From assembly GCA_012514635.1 (NCBI GenBank), contig JAAYZX010000059.1, positions 1-47,883 of the forward strand: a stretch of 47,883 nt of DNA, written 5' to 3'. The stretch comes from Actinomycetota bacterium. GTDB lineage: Bacteria > Actinomycetota > Thermoleophilia > RBG-16-64-13. A program made the position numbers and the translations under genes. The notes beneath the pieces are model-generated. The model was given only the letters and a program-made list of their open reading frames with translations, was not told the DNA's origin and did not search any database. This document shows positions 1 through 7,399 of this stretch, in pieces (within the stretch, counting starts at the first letter, position 1; each line of letters begins with the position of its first letter).

Positions 1-181
1 CGGTTGCCGGTTGCTGTCGCCGGTCGTCGTCGGTTACCGCCGCTGATTGCCCCCGATAGTTGCTATTCCCTGCGCGCCCCCCAGTGTGCCGAGGCTTCAA
101 TGAGCTGCGCTGTGATACTCAAGAAATTGCATCTCCAAGCCGATTAACCAGATACGACCGATTCCGCCAAGGCTGGGTGAT
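1..181. other. Left-edge segment with no supported gene
   Basis: I see no convincing gene here. Plus frame 1 stays open from the edge to about base 150 but gives an arginine- and proline-rich string without recognisable motifs. The minus-strand ORFs starting at 306 and 355 are shadows of the sigma-factor gene. The promoter of the sigma factor should lie here; I found no strong -35/-10 pair. Confidence 0.4.
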
Positions 182-784
182 ATGATCGGCATGGAACTTG
201 TGGCACCCCCCGAACACCTCGTGGAGCCCACAGAGCATGAAATCAAGCTTCTGGCCATGCGCGCCGCGCGCAGTGACCCTGAGGCTTTCACGGCCCTGTA
301 CCGCATGTATTTCGCCCAAGTCTATACATTCATCAGTTTTCGTATCTCCGGCCATGAAGATACTGAAGACCTAGCGAATACGGTGTTCGAGAAGGCCCTG
401 GCCGCGATTGCACGGTACCAGCCCAAGCCCGCACAATTCTCCACCTGGCTCTACACCATCGCCAAGAACTGCATCATCGACCACTACCGCAAGCGACGCC
501 TTCCCGTTGACAGCGAGATGGAACCCGAGGACACGGCCCATCAGGACCCAGACGGAGACCCTGAGCTCCGCATGCTGATGGAGGAGCGCAAACGCACTCT
601 GCGGGAGGCGCTCCGTTATCTCACTTCGGATCAGCGCGAGGTAATTGAGTGCCGCTTCTTCTTCGAGCTCTCCGTTCAGGAGACGGCTATGGCCATGAAC
701 CGAACGGAGGGGGCCGTCAAGGCCCTTCAGTTTCGGGCGCTGGAGAACCTGCACCACCTACTCACGGAGGACGCGTTCAACTGA
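182..784 (+). CDS. ECF-type RNA polymerase sigma factor (sigma-70 family)
   Basis: A 200-aa protein with the two-domain layout of extracytoplasmic-function sigma factors. Region 2 lies at about residues 30-105, with a DPEAFTALYRMYF-type helix and the FSTWLYTIAKN segment that contacts the -10 element. Region 4 at about 135-195 has the helix-turn-helix (LTSDQREVIECRFF, then TEGAVKALQFRALENL). It redirects core RNA polymerase to a dedicated promoter set. An AAGG stands 8 bases before the ATG; a second ATG three codons on is possible. No anti-sigma gene is visible next to it, though one could lie upstream of the window. It converges on the zinc-ribbon operon. Family assignment is secure; targets are unknown. 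Confidence 0.93.
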   Translation: MIGMELVAPPEHLVEPTEHEIKLLAMRAARSDPEAFTALYRMYFAQVYTFISFRISGHEDTEDLANTVFEKALAAIARYQPKPAQFSTWLYTIAKNCIIDHYRKRRLPVDSEMEPEDTAHQDPDGDPELRMLMEERKRTLREALRYLTSDQREVIECRFFFELSVQETAMAMNRTEGAVKALQFRALENLHHLLTEDAFN

Positions 785-829
785 AGAGGGGAGACGGCCC
801 ACGAGTGATGGCCTCTAAGCCCTGAAGGG

Positions 830-1336
830 TCAAACTCCACCGGTCGCCTTAGAAAGATAGGTTTCAGTCCCGCAATACGGACACTTGACCAAGCCCTTCC
901 CCGCAAGCTCCACCGCACCTCCGCAGTTTGGGCATACCCCTTCCTTTATGTTGGCCGCCTCGGCAGAGACAAGCTCACCTTTCTCCCAGTTCACGTAGCC
1001 GGTGAAGAGGTCCTTTCCAATGAGATCATAAATATATTCGCGAATTTCGTCGCGGGTGGAGTCCGTTTCGATCGCCAAGTCGGCGACTCCCACCCGGCCG
1101 CGGGTCATCACCGAGTTCAGTATGGTGCGTTCCTTGTCCACCCTACTTTGCTCTTTTATCTCGCCCTTGGAACGAAGCAGCAGATATAGCCCTACCGCAA
1201 TGAATGGTAGACAGAAAAGCACAAATCCCAGTGTGACACCCGTCACCGACTTTCCGGAGGCCAGTCCAGAACCGAGCCAGATGCCGACACCCGCACCAAC
1301 CACAATCAGCACAATGCCCATGATTCTGCTCTGCAT
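830..1336 (-). CDS. Two-TM membrane protein with C-terminal zinc ribbon
   Basis: A 168-aa protein. Two hydrophobic segments occupy about residues 5-25 and 33-53, followed by a soluble helical region (about 65-115) with a winged-helix-like pattern (TRDEIREYIYDLIGK) and a C-terminal zinc ribbon with two CxxC knuckles (CPNCGG and CPYCGTET). The ATG is preceded by AGGGAGGAAG. It is the last gene of the minus-strand zinc-ribbon cluster, 63 bases after the DUF2207 stop and separated from it by a strong hairpin, so it may be transcribed at a lower level or from its own promoter. A scaffold role at the membrane is plausible from context; no enzymatic motif is seen. Confidence 0.85.
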   Translation of the reverse strand: MQSRIMGIVLIVVGAGVGIWLGSGLASGKSVTGVTLGFVLFCLPFIAVGLYLLLRSKGEIKEQSRVDKERTILNSVMTRGRVGVADLAIETDSTRDEIREYIYDLIGKDLFTGYVNWEKGELVSAEAANIKEGVCPNCGGAVELAGKGLVKCPYCGTETYLSKATGGV

Positions 1337-1362
1337 CGGGATGCTTCCTCCCTATGTTGGTC

Positions 1363-1398
1363 CGACGGCCGGGGGCCGCGTGCGGCCCCCGGCCGTCG
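1363..1398. terminator. Perfect GC hairpin (17-bp stem, 2-nt loop) after the DUF2207 gene
   Basis: The arms at 1363-1379 and 1382-1398 are exact reverse complements around GT. The core CGGCCGGGGGCCG also occurs in the hairpin at 42087-42126. It begins one base after the DUF2207 stop codon on the minus strand. No T-tract follows on either strand, so it could be an atypical terminator, a 3' end stabiliser or a partial attenuator within the operon. Confidence 0.7.
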
Positions 1399-1399
1399 C

Positions 1400-3238
1400 T
1401 TACCCCGCTCGGAACCCTCCTCCGCCACCACCACCGGAGAAGCCGCCACCAAAACCTCCACCTCCGCCCCCAAACGCTCCCCGTCCCGACCCCGAACTGG
1501 ACGGAGCCGAGGTCAAAGTATTGGAAACGTTGTTCAGCCCCGAGAACAAACTATCCGAAATGGAGTCAAGACTGAAACCGCCGCCGCCCATGGGAAGCGT
1601 CCCGTCGGTTGTTCCGCCCGCAGCGCGCCCGGTCCCGCTCAAACCGCCAGTATAAGTAGGGATGAAGACCGGATGGTACCAGGTAGGCGCGGGAACCTGC
1701 ATATCCTGGAACCTCCGCACCCAATCCTTCTCCACCCGGAACGCGATGGCGTAAGGAAGGTACTTCTCAAAGGTCTCTTTGGCCGAAGACATATCTTGGA
1801 AGCGGGTGAGGTCTCGTAGGTAGTTGCGAAACGCCTCCCACTTCTTTGTCTCTTCCGCCCCCTTCGCCGTACGCTGAGGCATTTTGGATGAGAAGACAAA
1901 AACGATGACTACCGACACAATGGAACCAAACGCCCAGTAACCCCAGCCGGCGATATCATACGTAGCCATAAGGAAACTGAGGCCTCCCAGCACAATCGCC
2001 GCGCCGATGGCTATGCTCACCCATCTCTGCCTAACCTTCTGCGGATTCCCATAGAAGAAGCCACGCGAAGTCACCTCGTTATAGATGGCGTTGCAAATGG
2101 GTTGAACGTGCTTATAGAAATGGTTCTTGAGCTCCTTAGTGCTCACGGAATCCTTGTCCTTGGAAAAAAGTGCGTTGGCCACCTTCAGCTCAAAGCCGCT
2201 CAGGTCAAACTCCTTGAGCTTCCGAAACGTCATAATCGATTTGGTGAACAACTTACCTTCTTTATCTTCCACCATGTCGATGTACCCGCGTCGTGCCAGA
2301 TCCACGATAGTGGCCGTCACCTCAGTGACATTCGCCTCCTCGTCGATCAGCGCGCCGGCCAGGCCGGGTGACAGATCAGACGGCGGTTCGGACACATATT
2401 TGGCGTGCGCCCCTGATGGGTCGTCGCGTCCGCGCTTCCGCCAGATAAGAAGCATACCTAAGAATACCGCAATCGGCAGTACAAAGCCCGCCCGCGGGAC
2501 CACAGCCGCAAGAACCCGCTTAAACGTCCACTCAAAGTTGACGACACCTTTGGGGAAACCCACAACCACCCAGTAGTTCGTGTGAGGAGGAACCAGACCC
2601 GCTTCAAAAACCGCCTCACCCGCAGCCGGCGTACTGTAGTCTCGGTCTACGGAGGAACCGGTATTGAGAGCTACAGTCATTTGCTCAGGAGGAACCGGTT
2701 CCGGCAGCTTCACAGTAGCCCTGACACGACCGATAGGCACAGGAGTGTCGGCATCAAAGACATACCAGCGTAGCTCATCACCTTCATCAAAGAAGAACAC
2801 GGAACCCGACGCCCTATAGCGAAACACCCAAGTGGCAGACGCATCCGTCAAAGCAAAGTTGACCTTGATGATCCGGCTGTCTCCCTCCATGAAGGTCTCC
2901 CAGGTACCGGCTGCGCTTCCCTGGGGGAGAGGGCGGCCGTCCTGCAGCACCTCAATATCCGTTAGAGATTCCAGATTTTTAGTTGGGATGACCCTCCCCA
3001 CGTACGAATACGAGCCTTCGAAGGTAAAGGTGACCGTTTCCTCCACCCAAACGGAGCTGTTCTTCTGGACGTCGAGCACCACATCCATACTGTCGATGCG
3101 CCAAGATTTGGCTTGAGCCTCTGCGGTCGGTATCAAGATCAGCACGGCTACGGTCAAGAGCATAAGAAACATGAGCAGGCGGCGCCGCGATGCGGCGCCG
3201 CCTCCAAAACCACGATACGTTGACTTGAGCACAGTCAT
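1400..3238 (-). CDS. DUF2207-domain membrane protein with glycine-rich tail
   Basis: A 612-aa protein. An N-terminal signal or anchor segment (MFLMLLTVAVLILIP, about residues 23-37) precedes an extracytoplasmic DUF2207 beta domain (about 45-245, including WRIDSMDVVLDV and the ELRWYVFDADTPVPIGR region). Then come a TM helix near 250-265, a cytoplasmic winged-helix-like region (ATIVDLARRGYIDMVE), a TM pair near 425-465, and a flexible C terminus ending in runs of glycine. These are the usual features of DUF2207 proteins, often annotated as predicted membrane proteins. The gene follows the SPFH gene by 3 bases. The SD-like TAGGAG abuts the ATG, so the GTG at codon 3 could be the true start. Probably a partner of the SPFH protein in an envelope-associated complex. 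Confidence 0.9.
   Translation of the reverse strand: MTVLKSTYRGFGGGAASRRRLLMFLMLLTVAVLILIPTAEAQAKSWRIDSMDVVLDVQKNSSVWVEETVTFTFEGSYSYVGRVIPTKNLESLTDIEVLQDGRPLPQGSAAGTWETFMEGDSRIIKVNFALTDASATWVFRYRASGSVFFFDEGDELRWYVFDADTPVPIGRVRATVKLPEPVPPEQMTVALNTGSSVDRDYSTPAAGEAVFEAGLVPPHTNYWVVVGFPKGVVNFEWTFKRVLAAVVPRAGFVLPIAVFLGMLLIWRKRGRDDPSGAHAKYVSEPPSDLSPGLAGALIDEEANVTEVTATIVDLARRGYIDMVEDKEGKLFTKSIMTFRKLKEFDLSGFELKVANALFSKDKDSVSTKELKNHFYKHVQPICNAIYNEVTSRGFFYGNPQKVRQRWVSIAIGAAIVLGGLSFLMATYDIAGWGYWAFGSIVSVVIVFVFSSKMPQRTAKGAEETKKWEAFRNYLRDLTRFQDMSSAKETFEKYLPYAIAFRVEKDWVRRFQDMQVPAPTWYHPVFIPTYTGGLSGTGRAAGGTTDGTLPMGGGGFSLDSISDSLFSGLNNVSNTLTSAPSSSGSGRGAFGGGGGGFGGGFSGGGGGGGFRAG
3177..3203. repeat. Perfect inverted repeat (12-bp arms, 3-nt loop) in the start region of the DUF2207 gene
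   Basis: AGGCGGCGCCGC at 3177-3188 is the exact reverse complement of 3192-3203, with GAT between. It lies 36-62 bases into the reading frame and encodes the GGGAASRRR stretch just before the signal helix. The transcript would form a very stable hairpin near the start codon. Confidence 0.8.
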
Positions 3239-3241
3239 CTC

Positions 3242-4384
3242 CTACGACGAAGTCCCACCTTGGCTCCCCTCGCCTGCTGGGGGTCCCTCAGGCGCAGGAG
3301 CGGAAGGAGATGCGGAAGCATCCTGAACGGGCGCTCCCAATTGCTGTCCACAGTTGGGGCAGAATTTGGAGGTGGCGGGCAGGGTAGTGCTGCATTTGGG
3401 GCAATTGATGGTGGCCTGAAGATTGTGTCCGCAGTTGGGGCAGAATTTGCCGTCCGCCGGTATGTCCGTGCCGCAATTGGGGCAGCGCATCTTCGGCTGA
3501 GCCCCCGAGGCCATAGCCTGCTGGAGCATACCGGGCAGCATCATGCCTAGACCTGCACCGGCGCCCAACCCCAGACCGGTCGCGGCTGCGCCACCCAGGT
3601 TCGTTCCGCCGCCCTCAGTGCCGCCTTCGCCACCGGCACCGATATTGCCGAGCGCTTGTGCGGCCTTGAACTGGAAGTAACGATCCATGCCGCCAACCGC
3701 CTCCATACCGGAGCGCTCGTCGATACGTTTCTGCACATCTTCGGGAGGTGTGATGGCGTTGATGATGAAGTCGGCAACCGAGAGACCGTACTGGTAGAAG
3801 TCATCTTTGGTGCGCGCCTTCAGACCGGCACCCAACTCATCGAAGTAACGCGGCAGATCCAATACCGAATCCAGATTCTCTCCCAATAGATCCGCCAGAC
3901 GTCCCACTATCACGCCGCGTAGGAAGTCCTCGATAGCGATGTTGGTGTAGATAGCCCTAGTTCCCACAAGTTTCTCGACGAAGAGCTTGGGGTCTACGAT
4001 TTGCATGGTATAGATACCGTGCGCGCGCAGGCGGATCATCTTGAACTCGGAATCCCGGAAAAGGATGGGCTCCGCCGTGCCCCACTTCAGATCCGTGAAC
4101 ACCGCTCGGTTGACGAAATAGACTTCCGAACGAAATGGTGAATCACCAAACAGAGGAGTGGTGATGAGTGCAGTTAGAAGAGGGATGTTGAGTGTGGTCA
4201 GCGTGTGGCGTCCGGGACCAAAGACATCCAATGCCTTACCGTCACGATAGAACACCGCCCACTGATTCTCTCGCACAATCATCTGCGAACCAATTTTGAA
4301 CTCACCGGATCCGTGCTCGGGAATACGGTGACACATCTCGTTGCCGGCTTGATCGATATACTCGATCAGATTCATGAGAGCCAT
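3242..4384 (-). CDS. SPFH-domain protein with C-terminal double zinc ribbon (YdjI-like)
   Basis: A 380-aa protein. The N-terminal part (about residues 1-215) matches the SPFH/band-7 type once called virion-core-like, with WAVFYRDGKALDVFGPGRHTL and a long IDERSGMEAVGGMDRYFQFKAAQAL helix. A Gly/Ala/Leu-rich linker (about 240-290) leads to two consecutive double-CxxC zinc ribbons (MRCPNCGTDI, KFCPNCGHNL, INCPKCSTTL, KFCPNCGQQL; about 298-348). The tail is rich in Pro, Ser and Gly. Bacillus YdjI has this architecture and works with PspA-type membrane-stress proteins. The GGGAGG Shine-Dalgarno sits 7 bases before the ATG. It lies 3 bases from genes on both sides, within the operon. It probably oligomerises at the inner membrane. 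Confidence 0.92.
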   Translation of the reverse strand: MALMNLIEYIDQAGNEMCHRIPEHGSGEFKIGSQMIVRENQWAVFYRDGKALDVFGPGRHTLTTLNIPLLTALITTPLFGDSPFRSEVYFVNRAVFTDLKWGTAEPILFRDSEFKMIRLRAHGIYTMQIVDPKLFVEKLVGTRAIYTNIAIEDFLRGVIVGRLADLLGENLDSVLDLPRYFDELGAGLKARTKDDFYQYGLSVADFIINAITPPEDVQKRIDERSGMEAVGGMDRYFQFKAAQALGNIGAGGEGGTEGGGTNLGGAAATGLGLGAGAGLGMMLPGMLQQAMASGAQPKMRCPNCGTDIPADGKFCPNCGHNLQATINCPKCSTTLPATSKFCPNCGQQLGAPVQDASASPSAPAPEGPPAGEGSQGGTSS

Positions 4385-4387
4385 ACG

Positions 4388-4903
4388 CTACCTCCCAGCG
4401 CCCGTGACGACGTGGTCGCGCTGGGCAAAGAATTCGTCCAATGCCTCCACACGCTCGTCCAGAATATCGATGTCCGCCCGCAAAGACGGGCTGTCCGCCC
4501 TTAAGGACTTGGCCAACTGCTCTATAGCCACAGCCGCCTCCTGAGCCTGTGCATCGAGCTGATAGATGCTGTCCAGGACACCCTGATCCACTTTGACCGC
4601 ATCAAACCATCCTGCGTAACCGTAATCTGCAAAAAGGAACCGATCCTTGACCGTTCTGAGCTTACGCGCCACCGTGTCCACAATCCCCAGAATATCGAGT
4701 TTGCCGCTGCGGCTGATGTCCAACTCCAGATTCTCTAGAGCCCGTCTACCGAACTCCAGACGTTCTGCCACGAAGGTCCGCTGGATCTTGTCGGCCTCCC
4801 GGCGCAACTCCTTCTGCTTGTACCCTTTGTAGCCGGGTACGCGTTCGGCGGCACGCTCGAACCAGTTCTTGCTCTCCTCGATCCTGGCTCCGATGTCACC
4901 CAT
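4388..4903 (-). CDS. Helical/coiled-coil protein of the SPFH operon
   Basis: The ORF track starts this frame at 5269, but residues before MGDIGARIEESKNWFERAAERVPGYKGYKQKELRREADK are the shadow of the neighbouring gene. The ATG at 4903 has an excellent Shine-Dalgarno (GAGGGAGGGTTC) and gives 171 aa, leaving a 16-base gap to the upstream stop. The protein is almost entirely helical, has no membrane segment, and includes a conserved-looking GYAGWFDAVKVDQGVLDSIYQLD block near residues 95-120. I do not recognise a named family. The position next to the SPFH gene, in the place PspA has in ydj-type operons, suggests a structural partner; homology to PspA is not evident. Confidence 0.85.
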   Translation of the reverse strand: MGDIGARIEESKNWFERAAERVPGYKGYKQKELRREADKIQRTFVAERLEFGRRALENLELDISRSGKLDILGIVDTVARKLRTVKDRFLFADYGYAGWFDAVKVDQGVLDSIYQLDAQAQEAAVAIEQLAKSLRADSPSLRADIDILDERVEALDEFFAQRDHVVTGAGR

Positions 4904-4919
4904 GAACCCTCCCTCTCGA

Positions 4920-5621
4920 TCACGCCACGAGTCCGTCGAACTCGCGCAACAAAAAGCGCCACCCCGAGTCTCGCACGTATCTCCTATCGTACACGGCGGG
5001 GAGAAAGAGCAGATCTCCTTCGCCGACGTCCACATGGTAATCGATCCGGCGCAGATCAATGCTACCCCGGTTCTCCACCGCCAGATACACATAATGGGCC
5101 ACCGCCTCGGCGTCACGGCGGCCCAGCACGACGGGAGACACCGTACCAAACCCCGGCCCTCCTTCGTCCTTCCCTGCATCCACAGAAACGACGCCTTCGT
5201 GCAAGAGAGACAATAAGGGAACCTCCCACGGAATCCTCTCCTCCAGAGAAAGCACAGGCTGTGCCTCAACCAAACCGGCTCCCAACTGTTGCACCACTAG
5301 GCGACCGAAGGCAAAGGCCGGCACATATAGAAACGGCGGACCAGGCGCCGCGGCACGTTTCACGCCATCCCACACATGCTCCGGTTGCGCTCCCGAACGC
5401 GTGTCCTTACTGCGAACCTCAACGCTCGCCGCAAATTGCCACACAGCCAGGTACCTCACCACCGGAGGAGGAGCCGATTTCGTAGTTAGTGACGCAGTCA
5501 ATGGTTTCAGTTCTACAAGCCGCTCTGCAGCCGCCTCGAACGCAAGACCGCAGGCCCGGCACAGATACACCACGGCATTTGGGGGAGCATCTAATCTCCC
5601 CCTGCACCGTGTGCATACCAT
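4920..5621 (-). CDS. Zinc-ribbon protein without membrane segments
   Basis: A 233-aa protein opening with a zinc ribbon (MVCTRCRG, then LCRACGLAFEA) and followed by a soluble alpha/beta region with no clear TM helix. It ends with a beta-rich stretch (YVYLAVENRGSIDLRRIDYHVDVGEGDLLFLPAVYD). The zinc-ribbon start and the YVPAFAF-type motif resemble the next two genes upstream, so I read it as the shortest of three paralogues, one that lost the C-terminal membrane part. It starts 10 bases after the previous gene with a weak ribosome site, consistent with translational coupling. No function is recognisable. Confidence 0.82.
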   Translation of the reverse strand: MVCTRCRGRLDAPPNAVVYLCRACGLAFEAAAERLVELKPLTASLTTKSAPPPVVRYLAVWQFAASVEVRSKDTRSGAQPEHVWDGVKRAAAPGPPFLYVPAFAFGRLVVQQLGAGLVEAQPVLSLEERIPWEVPLLSLLHEGVVSVDAGKDEGGPGFGTVSPVVLGRRDAEAVAHYVYLAVENRGSIDLRRIDYHVDVGEGDLLFLPAVYDRRYVRDSGWRFLLREFDGLVA

Positions 5622-5631
5622 TTCTATAAGA

Positions 5632-6654
5632 TCAGTGGGAGAAGGGTGCGTGATATTCCACCTCTCGTATCAGACGAAACCGCCAATACACTCCAACCGT
5701 CAACGCCACGATCACTGCACCGACATAGACTACGATCTCCCTGGCGTTTTCCCAACCGGCCCAAACCCAAACTACCACTCCCAAGGCAGCAGCCAGCGCA
5801 ACATACGAGCCGAGGAGTACCACAATGCCCCGACGGTTGTCGGCGGGCGCGCGCGCTGAGTGAACGGTCCCGTATCTGCCATCAATTGTGATCTCGTACC
5901 GACGCCCCCTATACGTGTACTGCAAAAACCAGAAGGGATAGTAGAGGAGAACAATTGCTTCCCGAAGCAAGAAAAGTTTGACCGATCCTGCCGTCCCCAT
6001 GGGTGGTCTCAGGAATGCCCGCCGGGCATCTGCCATTACAAGCTCGCAATCGTCGTTGTTATCGAGAACCGCCGCGCCTTCTTCGAGTTCCCCGGCAGAA
6101 TACGGCAGCGCGAAATCGCGTCCAGAAACCTGCGGTCTACCTATTCCCAGCGCCGCCAGATCTGTGGCCGCTCGATAGAATCTCCTCTCCGTGAACAACC
6201 CCTCCTGGACGCCTTCTTCTATCATCTTGATAACGATGTACTCATCATCACCCTGACGGACCAACTCCTGTCGCGCTCTAAACTTGCGACCAAACTCCCA
6301 TCCTACAACGTACGCCTTGGCTTCCCAAATAGGAACATACAATAGATGGGCATCCACCACCACGGCTGAATCGATATCCGGAGGAGTGTCCGGGTTTTCC
6401 TGTAGCCACTTCTTGGCCAACCCTGCCGCACGAAGCCTCTCTACTCTCACTGGGAAATAGCGTCGAGGGACGCCTGGCGGCTGAGGGAGAAGGAAGGCAC
6501 TGCCGCAACGTAGGCACTCCAGCCTACGCTCTCCATCCTGTGCAGCCAGAGATCCCGCGCAGTTGGGGCACGATAACGAACGAAGCGCAGGGGGCACCAT
6601 CTGCGGCCTCCCTAAAGGCAATATCTCCACTGCCGACACCGGCGTTTCATCCAT
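5632..6654 (-). CDS. Zinc-ribbon membrane protein (paralogue 2)
   Basis: A 340-aa protein. An N-terminal zinc ribbon (LSCPNCAGSL, LECLRCGSAFL; about residues 28-52) precedes a domain with YFPVRVERLRAAGLAKKWL and LLYVPIWEAKAYV motifs, a YYPFWFLQYTYRGRRYEITIDG segment near 240-260, and two C-terminal TM helices (about 275-295 and 303-322). Zinc ribbon plus LYVP plus YYPFW-type motif plus TM pair is shared with the next gene. The start overlaps the upstream stop by 8 bases (ATGGATGA) and has no good Shine-Dalgarno, so it depends on coupling. Function unknown; probably a membrane-anchored component of the SPFH/eRF1-like operon. Confidence 0.85.
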   Translation of the reverse strand: MDETPVSAVEILPLGRPQMVPPALRSLSCPNCAGSLAAQDGERRLECLRCGSAFLLPQPPGVPRRYFPVRVERLRAAGLAKKWLQENPDTPPDIDSAVVVDAHLLYVPIWEAKAYVVGWEFGRKFRARQELVRQGDDEYIVIKMIEEGVQEGLFTERRFYRAATDLAALGIGRPQVSGRDFALPYSAGELEEGAAVLDNNDDCELVMADARRAFLRPPMGTAGSVKLFLLREAIVLLYYPFWFLQYTYRGRRYEITIDGRYGTVHSARAPADNRRGIVVLLGSYVALAAALGVVVWVWAGWENAREIVVYVGAVIVALTVGVYWRFRLIREVEYHAPFSH

Positions 6655-7393
6655 ATCGACGCACCAGAAACATCACCAGAGGAAAGAGCCCGGCTCCTGT
6701 GACGACTATCGCTGTCAGCTTCAGAGCCAGGCCGGGAACGAACAATGCCTCCGAGAACAGGAGGGCAACCACCCCAGCTGCTATCACCCGTTCGCCTACG
6801 ATTTCGCGGCGTACGGGTCGCCGATTGGAAAGCGGGCTTCCACCTGCGGCCGGAATAACGCCCGAATACTGGTTACCTCGGTACGAATACTGCAAAGGAT
6901 AGTAGAGTCGTTTCTCGATCAGGATGTCGTGGACGCCCGCGTCGGCAGCCAATGGGTGAAGCGCGTCACGGACCAGCGAGGCATCCACCCAGTTGGGAAT
7001 CGGATCGGTTTCCGCAGTAGATCTCATGTCGGCCGGTACAGACGACAGCCGGACCATTTCAGGCGCCGACACCGGGTCCAGCGGCATCACCACATCTTTG
7101 TCCCTACGGCGCACGCGCAGGAAGGCGACAGATTCTGCCGGTCCCACGTACACCGTGCTGCGACCTGCTACGTCCGCAGCAAAAGTGGGGCCCGCCAGCC
7201 AGGCCAACGCCAGCTCGCGGGCCCCGTCATTACTAAACCTAGGGATTTCCTCCAAGTAGTGTAGAGGCACTCCCTCCTGTGCATGAAGAGTCGCCCCGCA
7301 CCATGAGCAGGAAAAAACGGTGGCATTCCGCGGCACGACCAATGGCGCTCCGCACTGCGGACAAGACGTACGCCGCACATCGTCCGATCCCAT
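6647..7393 (-). CDS. Zinc-ribbon membrane protein (paralogue 1)
   Basis: A 248-aa protein with an N-terminal zinc ribbon (TSCPQCGAPL, FSCSWCGATL; about residues 9-32), a soluble middle region, a YYPLQYSYRGNQYSGVIPAAGG segment near 165-188, and two C-terminal hydrophobic segments (about 200-220 and 222-242). It shares motif order with the 340-aa neighbour but lacks some of the middle region. It starts 6 bases after the eRF1-like gene. Cytoplasmic zinc ribbons on a membrane anchor suggest recruitment of an RNA, ribosome or protein partner to the membrane; this is inference. Confidence 0.85.
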   Translation of the reverse strand: MGSDDVRRTSCPQCGAPLVVPRNATVFSCSWCGATLHAQEGVPLHYLEEIPRFSNDGARELALAWLAGPTFAADVAGRSTVYVGPAESVAFLRVRRRDKDVVMPLDPVSAPEMVRLSSVPADMRSTAETDPIPNWVDASLVRDALHPLAADAGVHDILIEKRLYYPLQYSYRGNQYSGVIPAAGGSPLSNRRPVRREIVGERVIAAGVVALLFSEALFVPGLALKLTAIVVTGAGLFPLVMFLVRRYG

Positions 7394-7399
7394 ACGCTT

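Noticed and set aside
1056-1655. 199-aa plus-strand ORF, proline-rich
   Set aside because: Antisense to two well-supported minus genes; the polyproline run is the complement of the DUF2207 glycine tail.
4904-5269. N-terminal extension of the coiled-coil protein
   Set aside because: Cys/Trp/Arg-rich shadow of gene 4920-5621; the internal ATG at 4903 has a much better ribosome site.
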